64,000 bases of DNA, from the NCBI GenBank assembly GCA_014873095.1, contig CP050848.1, positions 3,779,850 to 3,843,849 on the forward strand, given 5' to 3'. Numbering within the stretch: position 1 is the first letter of the stretch; every line of letters begins with the position of its first letter. A program made the position numbers and the translations under genes. The notes beneath the pieces are model-generated. The model was not told the origin of the DNA. It did not search any database and saw only the letters and a list, made by a program, of their open reading frames with translations. Source of the DNA: Planctomycetales bacterium ZRK34. Lineage in GTDB: Bacteria > Planctomycetota > Phycisphaerae > Phycisphaerales > Zrk34. Positions 9,489-17,998 of this stretch are shown piece after piece.

Positions 9489-11012
9489 ATGGCTTTGCTG
9501 GCACAATTGTTCGATACCACAGACTTTCCCGCGCGATGGTATTGCGGCAACTGGACCGAACTGCACGGCTGGGTTCACATCATCTCCGACCTGCTGACCT
9601 TCGCGGCCTACACGTCGATTCCCCTGGTGCTGGTCTATTTCGTTCGCAAGCGGGGCGATGTGCCTTTCCCGCGCGTCTTCTATCTTTTCTGCGCGTTCAT
9701 CTTCGCCTGCGGCACGGTCCACCTGGTCGAAGCGCTCATCTTCTGGTGGCCCGTGTATCGCTTTTCGGCATTGATGAAGGCGACCACGGCAGTTGTGTCC
9801 TGGGCGACGGTGATGGCGCTGATACCGGTGGTGCCGCGTGCCTTGAAGCTGCCCGCTTTGCAGAAGATGAATGCGGAGTTGCAACACGAAGTCGAAGAAC
9901 GCCGCCACGTCGAAGCCTTTCTGCGTGAAAGCGAGTCGCGCTTCCGGGCCGTGGTCAACACCGCCGTCGACGGCATCGTCACCATCAATGCCGCCGGACG
10001 CATCATCTTCGCCAACCCCGCCGTCGAAGCGCTGTTCGGTTACACCCGCGAGCAGTTGCTCGGACGTAATGTCAACATGCTCATGCCCAACCCCGATCGT
10101 GACAACCACGACGGATACCTGGCGCAATACATGCGGACCGGCGAGGCGAAGATCATCGGCATCGGCCGCGAGGTCGTCGGCCGGCGCGCCGACGGTTCGA
10201 CCTTTCCGATGTACCTGTCGATCGGCGAGTTCAAACAGGACGGCGAACGCTTTTTCACCGGCATCATTCACGACCTGACCGAGCGACACGAATTCGAGAT
10301 CGCGCTGCAGCACGCCAACGAAGAACTTCAGCAGAAGCGCGATGAGATGGAGGAATTCCTCTCGATCGTCGCCCACGATCTCAAGCACCCGATCGTGTCG
10401 ATTCAGGGTCTGCTGACGATCATGAAGAAAGACGCCGGCGACCGTCTCACCGAAGACGATCATCAGAACCTGGATCTTTCGCTCGGTGAATGCACCCGCA
10501 TGAAGGAGCGGCTGGGGCGGCTCAACGAGCTGCGACGGATCAACCGCGTCGAGGTGCACATGGAGACGGTGACCCTGCGCGACTTCATACAGCGGTCGGT
10601 TGATGCGTTTCGCACGCGCATCGCTGAGCAGCAGGTGGCTGTCGAGATCGAAGCGCCCGAAGCGGAGGTCAGCCTGGCGCGATCGCTGGTGGATGAAGCG
10701 CTGTCCAACGTGATCGACAACGCGTTGAGCTACGGGTGCGAACCCGACAGCGGGCGCATCCACATCGCCGCCGCATTGGAGGACCATACCTGCACGCTGA
10801 CTATCCGTGACGAAGGCCCCGGCATCGACCCCAAACACCATGAGCGGGTATTCGAGCCGTTCCGTCGCCTGCCCACGCCGCGCAACACCCCCGGCTCCGG
10901 AATGGGGCTGGCCGCGGCCCGTCGCCTGATCCAGCGGGCCGGCGGACAGATCAGCCTGCAGTCAAAAGTTGGGCAGGGCACTACATTTATTCTCGAAATC
11001 CCGCTACACTGA
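9489..11012 (+). CDS. Ethylene-receptor-like membrane sensor histidine kinase with PAS domain
   Basis: This 507-residue kinase starts with three membrane helices (residues ~28-116) that match the ethylene-binding domain of plant ETR1. All seven residues known to matter for copper and ethylene binding in ETR1 are present with one constant offset of nine: Asp34, Tyr41, Ile44, Pro45, Ile71, Cys74 and His78. A short coiled coil leads to a FixL-like PAS domain (~150-260), then a HisKA domain with His296 in AHDLKHP, and an ATPase domain with NVIDNAL, DEGPGI and GSGMGLA boxes. GGAGG lies 7 nt before the ATG. A response regulator follows after 66 nt, so the two likely form one pathway. Ligand binding (ethylene, or another small molecule or redox signal via Cu) is inferred from residue conservation only. 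Confidence 0.88.
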   Translation: MALLAQLFDTTDFPARWYCGNWTELHGWVHIISDLLTFAAYTSIPLVLVYFVRKRGDVPFPRVFYLFCAFIFACGTVHLVEALIFWWPVYRFSALMKATTAVVSWATVMALIPVVPRALKLPALQKMNAELQHEVEERRHVEAFLRESESRFRAVVNTAVDGIVTINAAGRIIFANPAVEALFGYTREQLLGRNVNMLMPNPDRDNHDGYLAQYMRTGEAKIIGIGREVVGRRADGSTFPMYLSIGEFKQDGERFFTGIIHDLTERHEFEIALQHANEELQQKRDEMEEFLSIVAHDLKHPIVSIQGLLTIMKKDAGDRLTEDDHQNLDLSLGECTRMKERLGRLNELRRINRVEVHMETVTLRDFIQRSVDAFRTRIAEQQVAVEIEAPEAEVSLARSLVDEALSNVIDNALSYGCEPDSGRIHIAAALEDHTCTLTIRDEGPGIDPKHHERVFEPFRRLPTPRNTPGSGMGLAAARRLIQRAGGQISLQSKVGQGTTFILEIPLH

Positions 11013-11078
11013 GACAATGTAGGGGTAAACCCTAATGTTCGTATGCAGGCCAGCCGAAGACCCGAGTAAAGGAACCCC

Positions 11079-11537
11079 ATGCTGAGCACCCGATCCATAC
11101 AGATACTTCTTGTCGAGGACGACCCGGTTCACGCCCGTTTGATTCGTCGTGCATTGGGTGAACAAATCGATGGCAGCGTCGTGTGCATCGAGCATGTGGC
11201 CGACGGCGAGGCCGCGCTGGAGCACATGCTGGGCGCCGGCCACAGTGACGATGGCGGCGAGCAGGCAGGCGACAGCCCGGACCTGGTGCTGCTGGATCTG
11301 CGCCTGCCGTCGATCGACGGATTCGATGTGCTGTCCGCCTTGCGAGCCAGCGACACGACGCGCAGGCTCCCGGTCGTGATCGTTTCAACATCCGATCATG
11401 AAACCGACATCAACCGTTGCTACGGGTTGGGCGCCAACGCCTTCGTGACCAAGTCGTCCGACTTCGACGAGTTGACCGACAAGATGACGCAGTTGTCGCA
11501 GTTCTGGCTTCATGCCGCGGAACTGCCACGCAACTGA
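11079..11537 (+). CDS. Single-domain response regulator (Rcp1-like receiver)
   Basis: This 152-residue CheY-like receiver domain has no output domain. It shows the acidic pocket VEDDP (residues 12-16), phospho-acceptor Asp73 in LLDLRLP, the conserved Ser/Thr in VIVSTSD and the Lys in FVTKSSD. An insert of about 15 acidic, Gly-rich residues before the phosphorylation site and the final aromatic stretch SQFWLHA are as in Rcp1-type regulators that pair with PAS or phytochrome kinases. AAGGAA lies 5 nt before the ATG. It follows the ethylene-receptor-like kinase and is most likely its phosphorylation target. Confidence 0.9.
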   Translation: MLSTRSIQILLVEDDPVHARLIRRALGEQIDGSVVCIEHVADGEAALEHMLGAGHSDDGGEQAGDSPDLVLLDLRLPSIDGFDVLSALRASDTTRRLPVVIVSTSDHETDINRCYGLGANAFVTKSSDFDELTDKMTQLSQFWLHAAELPRN

Positions 11538-11572
11538 GCACATTTGCTACACTGGGGTCGGAGCATTCACCC

Positions 11573-12448
11573 ATGCAGACCCGACCATTAGGATCAACCG
11601 GCCTGCAAGTCGGCGCGATCGGCCTTGGCGCGATGCCGTTGTCGCTTCGACCCTCGCGGCCATCAGAAGACGACGCCCTCGGCGTGATCCATCATGCGAT
11701 CGCCTCCGGCATCAACCTCATCGACACCGCCGACGCCTACTGCATCGACGATACCGAAACCGGTCACAACGAACGACTGATCGGCAAGGCGCTTTCGCAG
11801 CTTCCGCCGCACGAACGCGACAAACTCGTCGTCGCCACCAAAGGCGGGTTGGTTCGGCCCGGCGGGCGATGGGTCCGCAACGGGCGGCCCGATCATCTGC
11901 GCGCCGCCTGTGAACACTCCCTGCAATGCCTCGGCGTCGAAGCGATCACGCTGTACCAGTACCACGCCCCCGATCCGAAAGTCCCGCTGGCCGAGAGCAT
12001 CGGCGAACTGAAAAAGCTGCAGGACGAGGGCAAGATTCGCCACATCGGCGTCAGCAACTTCGCCACCGATCAGCTCGAAAAAGCCCGCCGCATCGCGAGC
12101 GTGGTCAGCATTCAAAACGAGTATTCACCGTCGTGTCGCGACCCGGAACTCGACGGCACCCTCGCCGAGTCGCAGGCGCTGAGGTTGGCGTTTTTACCGT
12201 GGAGCCCGCTGGGCGGGATGGACTCGGCCAAGGCGCTGGGCGATGGCGACGCGGTCATCGAGCACCTCGCACGTCGTCACCGCGCCAGCCCGCAGCGGTT
12301 GGCGCTGGCGTGGCTGTTGAGCAAGGGGCCGATGGTGATCCCGATACCGGGCGCTTCACGCCGCGAGAGCATCGACGACTCGATTCACGCCGCCGACCTG
12401 ATTCTTTCCGTGGACGAGTTGGCGGAGCTGGATCGCTGTTGGGCATAA
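11573..12448 (+). CDS. Aldo/keto reductase family oxidoreductase
   Basis: This 291-residue protein is an NADPH-dependent TIM-barrel aldo/keto reductase. It begins MQTRPLGSTGLQVGAIGLG, typical for the family, and shows the catalytic Asp of LIDTADAY, the catalytic Lys in VVATKGG, the His-bearing strand YQYHAPDP, IRHIGVSNF and the cofactor-binding PIPGASR. The frame is open upstream to 11417, but that part overlaps the response regulator, and homologues start at this MQTR. It begins 35 nt after the regulator stop. The substrate is unknown. Confidence 0.93.
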   Translation: MQTRPLGSTGLQVGAIGLGAMPLSLRPSRPSEDDALGVIHHAIASGINLIDTADAYCIDDTETGHNERLIGKALSQLPPHERDKLVVATKGGLVRPGGRWVRNGRPDHLRAACEHSLQCLGVEAITLYQYHAPDPKVPLAESIGELKKLQDEGKIRHIGVSNFATDQLEKARRIASVVSIQNEYSPSCRDPELDGTLAESQALRLAFLPWSPLGGMDSAKALGDGDAVIEHLARRHRASPQRLALAWLLSKGPMVIPIPGASRRESIDDSIHAADLILSVDELAELDRCWA

Positions 12449-12479
12449 GTTTTTCGGGATCGTGCGTTATCACCTGACT

Positions 12480-14519
12480 ATGACCAGAACATTCATTTCA
12501 TCGTGTCTGTTGTGCATCGCGTTGTGCGGATGCGCCTCAAGTCATCCCCGCCTCGACAAGCTGACCGTGCTCGAAGACAACTGGCCCCGGGCGTTTTTCT
12601 TTCGCGGCAGCGAGGGCAAGGCGATCCAGTTGAAAGATCGTTACCCCACGTGGGACGGAATCTTCAGCCGACTCATGGGCATCGAAGGCAAGACGCTCGA
12701 AGAGGAAGTGCCCGGCCGCTCGGCCAATATCAACTTCTTCACGCGCTTCAAGAAAGATCACCCCGATCAGTTGGTGCTGCTGCACTACAACGGCAATGCC
12801 CGCGACCCGCGCGACGCTCAGAAGTTCTTCGCCGGCCATTGGGTTTACTACAACGGCGCGACCATCGAAGCGGATGTGCCCGCCGAGCCCGGCCCCGATG
12901 GGCTCACGAAAATCAAGGTCAGCGATGCGCGGCTGTTCGTGGTCAATCAGGGGCGGTACAAAAATTCCAACGACGACATCGGGCTGTGCGCCCTGGGTGA
13001 CGACGGCAAGCCGGACTGGTCGCGCAGCGAGCAGGTGCAACTGGTGTCGGTCGATCGCAAGGCGGGCCTCATCGTCGTGAAGCGCGGTTGTTATGGCACG
13101 ACGCCGCGCGCCTTTGCAGCGGGTAAAGCCTATACCGCGGCGCACGTGAGTGAAGGGCCGTGGGGCAAGCATTCAAACCTGCTGTGGTACTACAACCACT
13201 CGCTGGCCTGTCCGCGCGACGCCCAGGGGCGCACGGCGGACGATGTGCTGGTCGCCGACCTGGTTGAACATTTCGCGCCCGGGGGCGATCTGGCGGCCTA
13301 CGACGGGCTCGAATTCGACGTGTTGTTTCACACCCGGCATCGCCACGGCGGCCGCCGGGGGTTGGACACCGATGCCGATGGCATCAGCGACTTCGGGTAC
13401 ATCGACGGCGTCAACGAATACGGCAGCGGCGTGATCAAATTCCTGTCGGACCTGCGCGCCAAACTCGGCGACGATCGGCTCATCCTGGCCGACGGTCATC
13501 ACGACACGCATCAGCGCGGCTTCGAAATTCTCAACGGCATCGAGTCCGAGGGGTGGCCCAGCCTGCGGGATCACGATGTCGACGACTGGTCCGGCGGGCT
13601 GAATCGTCACTTCTATTGGGCCCAGCACGCCCGGGCGCCGGTGTTCAACTACACCAATCACAAGTTCATCGAGCGCGGCGAGAAGCCCGGTCAGACACGC
13701 CAGGCCGAGGTGCCTTGGCGGATTCATCGGCTGGTGATGGCTGCGGGTCTGATCACCGATTCGGCGATCTGTTACTCGACGGCGCCGCCGGCCGAGCCGG
13801 ACGAGTCGTTCGGCATCTGGGATGAGTTGCGCAAGGGGACCGAACACGAACTGGGGTGGCTCGGCAAACCGGTCGGCGAGCCGATCCGCATGGCGACCAG
13901 TCAGCCGAATCTGCTGGCGGGGATGAACCTTGCCGCGAAGATGTCCGCCGAGGGTGCGATGATGCAGGTCAACGACAACCAGGTCACGCTCGTGCCCACA
14001 CCGATCGCGCGTGAAGAGGAAGAACCGAAGATCACGCTGACGCTGCACGATGTGCCCTGCGATGGATCGGATTTGTACCTGACGATGACCGCCGCAGGTG
14101 AACCGATGGCGGCGTACCCGTCGACGATCGGGCGACTGGTCGAAGCGTCGATCGGCAAGCAGGCTTATCAGGGCTGGCTCGGGCCCAAGCCTTTTGAGAA
14201 TGGTTACTACTTCAAGGGGCTCGCCGGCGAGTCGGTCGATGTGGCGTTCACCTTCGAAGGCCGCGAGCCGATCACGATCATGGCGTTGGCCGCCTACGCC
14301 GCGCCGGATGTGATCGTGCGGGTATACGAGAACGGGCTGGTCGTCGCCAACCCGGCCTCGCACCCGGTCACGGTCGACCTGCAAAGCATCCGCCCCGGCA
14401 ACACGTACCGCCGCCTGCAGGGCTCGTCGAAACAGGATCCGAAAACCAACGACGGCTCGGTCGTCACCGGCCCGCTCCAACTCGACGGCAAAGACGCGAT
14501 CTTCCTGGTCCGCCAATAA
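12480..14519 (+). CDS. Large lipoprotein of unknown function, possible glycoside-hydrolase-like fold
   Basis: This 679-residue protein starts with a lipoprotein signal (MTRTFISSCLLCIALCGC, lipobox LCGC). I do not recognise a named family. The middle part (residues ~250-470) has the rhythm of a TIM-barrel hydrolase with acidic residues after strands (YDGLEFDVLFHTR, LILADGHHD, WPSLRDHDVDDW), which hints at a carbohydrate-active enzyme. The C-terminal ~100 residues look like a beta-sandwich. The in-frame ATG at 12462 would spoil the signal peptide, so 12480 is preferred, although no clear SD is seen. It follows the reductase by 31 nt. The enzymatic role is speculative. Confidence 0.7.
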   Translation: MTRTFISSCLLCIALCGCASSHPRLDKLTVLEDNWPRAFFFRGSEGKAIQLKDRYPTWDGIFSRLMGIEGKTLEEEVPGRSANINFFTRFKKDHPDQLVLLHYNGNARDPRDAQKFFAGHWVYYNGATIEADVPAEPGPDGLTKIKVSDARLFVVNQGRYKNSNDDIGLCALGDDGKPDWSRSEQVQLVSVDRKAGLIVVKRGCYGTTPRAFAAGKAYTAAHVSEGPWGKHSNLLWYYNHSLACPRDAQGRTADDVLVADLVEHFAPGGDLAAYDGLEFDVLFHTRHRHGGRRGLDTDADGISDFGYIDGVNEYGSGVIKFLSDLRAKLGDDRLILADGHHDTHQRGFEILNGIESEGWPSLRDHDVDDWSGGLNRHFYWAQHARAPVFNYTNHKFIERGEKPGQTRQAEVPWRIHRLVMAAGLITDSAICYSTAPPAEPDESFGIWDELRKGTEHELGWLGKPVGEPIRMATSQPNLLAGMNLAAKMSAEGAMMQVNDNQVTLVPTPIAREEEEPKITLTLHDVPCDGSDLYLTMTAAGEPMAAYPSTIGRLVEASIGKQAYQGWLGPKPFENGYYFKGLAGESVDVAFTFEGREPITIMALAAYAAPDVIVRVYENGLVVANPASHPVTVDLQSIRPGNTYRRLQGSSKQDPKTNDGSVVTGPLQLDGKDAIFLVRQ

Positions 14520-14612
14520 AAACTCATCAGCAATTCCCCGTGAATGTAGCGACTCGGGTCGGTGTTTCTCCGTATAATGGACATCGATATCGACTAATTC
14601 GCACACGATCGG

Positions 14613-16475
14613 ATGCCCATGCAACTGCCACGACGCGACCGCGGTGACGAACTTCTGACCCCAGGCGAGATGACTGACATCCGCCGCAGGCTTCGCGCCA
14701 TCGCCGATCAACACGATCTGACCTCGGTCATCGCCTGCGCCTTCGATCATCGCACGCGCATGCTGCCGTTCATCTTCGCCGACCTGCGGATGGTTCCCGC
14801 GGGGGTTCGCGCGATCGGATCGGCGATGGCGGAGAGCGGTTTTACGAACACCCGCATCGTGCTGCAGCAGTGGAACCGTCACTTTTCGCCGGCGCGGATG
14901 CGGCTCGACGGGCGCGTGCCGGACCTGTTCATGGTGTCGAGCATGGGCCTGCACCTCGGGCCTTGCATGCAGATGATCCGCGAAGCGCATACGATCGCGC
15001 CGGATGATCGCCCGCTGATCATCGCCGGCGGGCCGCAGTGCATGTATCAGCCGTGGGATGTTTTCAGCGACGACCCGCAGCGCCCCGGGGCGGATGTGGC
15101 GGTGACGGGTGAAGCGTATGTGCTGCTGAGTCTGATGGAGATTCTGCTGGCACACCGCGGGCGGGGCGAGTCGATGCGCACGGCTTTTCAGCGGGCGCGC
15201 GAGCAAGGCGCACTCGATGCGACACCGGGTTTGATGTACGGCCACGGCAACCGCCCGGGCGTCGCCGAGGAACTGGTCGACACGGGGATTCAGCGCCTCG
15301 TCGGCAACCTCGACGAACTGCCCTCGCCGGTGGCAGGGTATGCGATGCTCGAGTCGCCGAGTCGATCGCGCGAGCTGGGCGCCGCGCCGCTGCCGGCTTC
15401 GCGCATCCGCAAGCTCAGCCCGATTGCGTCGATCGTCATGACGCTCGGGTGTAAATTCGCCTGCCCGTATTGCCCGATTCCCGATTACAACCAGCGACAG
15501 TACCGCATGAAAAGCGGCGAGCGCATCGCGCGCGACATGGCCGAGCTCAACGACGCCTACGGCCTGCGGTACTTCTTCGGGGCCGATGACAACTTCTTCA
15601 ACGACGCCGATCGCACCATGGGCATTGTCGACACGATCACGCGCACGCAGCATCACGGCAAGTCGCTCGGCCGCACGATCCGCTGGCACACCGAGGTGAC
15701 GGTCCACGACACGCTGAAGATGCGCGAACACCTGCCGGCGATTCGCGAGTCCGGCTGCCGGGCGCTGTGGCTGGGCGTGGAGGATCTGACCGGATCGTTC
15801 GTCAACAAGGGCCAGGGCGCCGATAAGACCACGGTGGCGTTCAATCTGCTGCGCGATGCGGGCATCTGCCCGATGCCGATGATGATGCACCACGATGCCC
15901 AGCCGCTGATCACGCGCGGCAGCGATTACGGGCTGTTGAATCAGGTGCGGTTGCTTCGCCGCGCCGGGGCGGCTTCGTTGCAGGTGTTGATGCTGACGCC
16001 GTCGGCGGGGTCGAAGCTGTACGAAGGGACATTCGAAAACGGCGGGGTCTACGACAGCGTGGGTGGTCGGCCCGTCGAGCCGCACATGTACGATGGCAAT
16101 TACGTCATCGCCTCGCGGTCTGATCAGCCGTGGCGCAAGCAGTTGAACCTGCTGGCGAGCTATGCATATTTTTACAATCCGCTGCAAATGCTGCGACTGA
16201 TCATCGGCCGCCGCACGAAGACGCGCAGCAAGTCGGCCTACATGCAAATCTTCGGCATGCTCGGTCTGGCGCACACGATCCGCCGCACGATCGGCTGGGC
16301 GTGGCGTCTGCGTTTCGGGAAAATCCAGCGGCTGCCCGGGCCGCCGACGTGTGACATCCCGATCCGCGCCGCTGACGGCGGGGCGCCCGGCCACGCGCCG
16401 ACGCCCTTGCCGCAGAAGCTGCAAATCACCATCAACGCCGGTAAAAAACCCGTCACCGCCGATTCCGTGCAATAG
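14613..16475 (+). CDS. Radical SAM protein with cobalamin-binding-like N-terminal domain
   Basis: This 620-residue protein carries the radical SAM cluster motif CKFACPYC (C-x3-C-x2-C) near residue 285, with the SAM-site strand YFFGADDNFFND after it. The N-terminal 180 residues (for example PDLFMVSSMGLHLGPC, LIIAGGPQCMYQPWD, VTGEAY) resemble the B12-binding Rossmann domain that precedes many radical SAM enzymes. The canonical DxHxxG cobalamin motif is not visible, so cofactor binding is uncertain. The C-terminus is basic with a hydrophobic patch. A TATAAT at 14573 lies 35 nt before the start. The substrate is unknown. The 3.3-kb open frame on the other strand here is a GC-rich shadow. Confidence 0.85.
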   Translation: MPMQLPRRDRGDELLTPGEMTDIRRRLRAIADQHDLTSVIACAFDHRTRMLPFIFADLRMVPAGVRAIGSAMAESGFTNTRIVLQQWNRHFSPARMRLDGRVPDLFMVSSMGLHLGPCMQMIREAHTIAPDDRPLIIAGGPQCMYQPWDVFSDDPQRPGADVAVTGEAYVLLSLMEILLAHRGRGESMRTAFQRAREQGALDATPGLMYGHGNRPGVAEELVDTGIQRLVGNLDELPSPVAGYAMLESPSRSRELGAAPLPASRIRKLSPIASIVMTLGCKFACPYCPIPDYNQRQYRMKSGERIARDMAELNDAYGLRYFFGADDNFFNDADRTMGIVDTITRTQHHGKSLGRTIRWHTEVTVHDTLKMREHLPAIRESGCRALWLGVEDLTGSFVNKGQGADKTTVAFNLLRDAGICPMPMMMHHDAQPLITRGSDYGLLNQVRLLRRAGAASLQVLMLTPSAGSKLYEGTFENGGVYDSVGGRPVEPHMYDGNYVIASRSDQPWRKQLNLLASYAYFYNPLQMLRLIIGRRTKTRSKSAYMQIFGMLGLAHTIRRTIGWAWRLRFGKIQRLPGPPTCDIPIRAADGGAPGHAPTPLPQKLQITINAGKKPVTADSVQ

Positions 16476-16603
16476 TCCGACCGCCGGCCCCGTCTGCCAT
16501 ATCGTCGCAACCGTTCACGCATCGATCCGCCTGTCCCGCCACGGGCCCGATGCGCCCGCTTGCGGTACAATGTTTTGCCCACATCCCATTCAAGGAGTCG
16601 GAT

Positions 16604-17659
16604 ATGCAACGATCGGTGATGCTGATGATCACGCTGGTGGCCCTGGCGATGGTGACCGCCTGCGGGCAGGCGACCGCGGCCAATGACCCGTGGGTCGTCT
16701 ACGAAGGCGGCGACGGACCCGGCAAAGGGAAAAACATCGTCTTCATCACCGGCGATGAAGAGTACCGCTCCGAAGAAGGTCTCACCCAGCTTGCCCGCAT
16801 CCTCGCCAAGCATCACGGCTTCAAGTGCACCGTCCTGTATTCGATCAACCCAGAGACCGGCGATATCGATCCGCAGACGCTGACGAACATCCCCGGCATG
16901 GCGGCGATCGACTCGGCGGACCTGGTCGTCATGCTCATCCGCTTCCGCGATCTGCCCGACGACCAGATGAAACACTTCGTCGACTACGTCAACGCCGGCA
17001 AACCGATCATCGGCCTGCGCACCGCCACGCACGCATTCAATTTCAAACAGCACAAGACCTACGCCGACTACAGCTTCAACTCGAAGAAGTGGGACGGCGG
17101 GTTCGGCCGGCAGGTGCTCGGTGAAACGTGGATCAACCACCACGGTCACCACAAGCACGAAGCCACGCGCGGCCTGTTCGCCCCCGGCGCTGAAAAACAC
17201 CCGATCCTCAGCGGGATCAAGTCCGGCGAAATCTGGGGCCCGACCGATGTGTACGGCATCCGTCTGCCGCAGCCGGAAAGCTGCAAGCCGCTGGTGCTGG
17301 GGCAGGTGCTCAAGCGCGAAGGCGAGTTCGACAAGACCGATCCGAACTTTGGCATGAAGCCGACCGACAAACCCGTCGACGGCGAGAAGAACAACCCGAT
17401 GATGCCGATCGCCTGGCTCAAGTCTTATCAGGCGCCCGGCGGCAAGCCCGGTTACGCCTTCTGCACCACGATGGGTTCGTCGACCGACCTGGTCAACGCG
17501 CCGCTGCGGCGGATGGTCGTCAATGCCGCGTATTACCTGCTGGGCATGGACGTGCCGACCAAGGCGAACGTCAACATCGTCGGCGAGTACAAACCCTCGC
17601 CGTACGGCTTCGCCGGCCACGTTAAAGGCGTCAAGCCCGCCGATCTGAAAATGAAATGA
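16604..17659 (+). CDS. Secreted ThuA-domain protein
   Basis: This 351-residue protein has an N-terminal export signal (MQRSVMLMITLVALAMVTA, with CGQATAA after it; TACG could be a lipobox). The ThuA-like fold, related to class I glutamine amidotransferases, begins NIVFITGDEEYRSEE and continues with LVVMLIRFRDLPDDQM, IIGLRTATHAF and WINHHGHHKHEATRG. ThuA proteins are abundant in planctomycetes and linked to sugar metabolism; the exact reaction is not settled. AAGGAG lies 6 nt before ATG 16604, which decides the start over the frame's earlier ATG at 16550. A strong terminator follows. Confidence 0.9.
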   Translation: MQRSVMLMITLVALAMVTACGQATAANDPWVVYEGGDGPGKGKNIVFITGDEEYRSEEGLTQLARILAKHHGFKCTVLYSINPETGDIDPQTLTNIPGMAAIDSADLVVMLIRFRDLPDDQMKHFVDYVNAGKPIIGLRTATHAFNFKQHKTYADYSFNSKKWDGGFGRQVLGETWINHHGHHKHEATRGLFAPGAEKHPILSGIKSGEIWGPTDVYGIRLPQPESCKPLVLGQVLKREGEFDKTDPNFGMKPTDKPVDGEKNNPMMPIAWLKSYQAPGGKPGYAFCTTMGSSTDLVNAPLRRMVVNAAYYLLGMDVPTKANVNIVGEYKPSPYGFAGHVKGVKPADLKMK

Positions 17660-17693
17660 TCCAGCTCAAGCTGAAAACACGCGACCAATGAAT

Positions 17694-17725
17694 AAGGCGG
17701 TGGGACTTAAGTCTCACCGCCTTTT
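17694..17725 (+). terminator. Rho-independent terminator after the ThuA gene
   Basis: A stem of about 12 bp (AAGGCGGTGGGA pairing with TCTCACCGCCTT, one G-T pair) with a short loop runs into TTTT. It ends the rightward transcript 35 nt after the ThuA stop. Confidence 0.85.
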
Positions 17726-17998
17726 CCATGTCGGAAGTATGCGATTCTGCTGATCGTTCATGAAGCGTATTTACCGCGTCGTCTTTACATGGCGATAGGA
17801 AATCTTCAACAGTAGACGAACGCAAAACGGTCAACGCAACTTGTCATCCCAATCGTCATGTGTCGACAATGAATGCATTTATGGCGTTTTCGTAAATGCA
17901 GTATTTAGGCTAAATACTTATCTTTTTGGGTGAGGAAAATACGCAGTGGCGGGGATGGGTTCACATGTGGAGCATGTGGAGTCGGCGTGCGGGGCGGA
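17726..17998. other. Intergenic region with AT-rich palindrome
   Basis: Between the ThuA terminator and the convergent decaheme cytochrome stop there is no credible gene. It is AT-richer than its surroundings and holds the palindrome annotated at 17901. Small open frames on the plus strand from 17930 are shadows of the cytochrome gene. Confidence 0.6.
17901..17935 (+). repeat. Dispersed palindromic element, copy 1 (core GTATTTAG-G-CTAAATAC)
   Basis: An 8-bp inverted repeat around one base is followed by TTATCTTTTTGGGTGAGG. The right half and this downstream stretch recur at 56774-56807, where the palindrome is longer (13-bp arms). The shared part is about 35 bp. It may be one end of a small mobile element or a binding site; both copies sit outside genes. 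Confidence 0.7.

Noticed and set aside
9393..10841. 482-codon minus-strand frame
   Set aside because: Shadow of the ethylene-receptor-like kinase, which has a complete domain set, SD and conserved motifs.
13173..16472. 1,099-codon open frame on the minus strand
   Set aside because: It overlaps the lipoprotein and radical SAM genes on the other strand; its His/Arg/Asp-rich composition without domains is the usual third-position shadow in GC-rich DNA.
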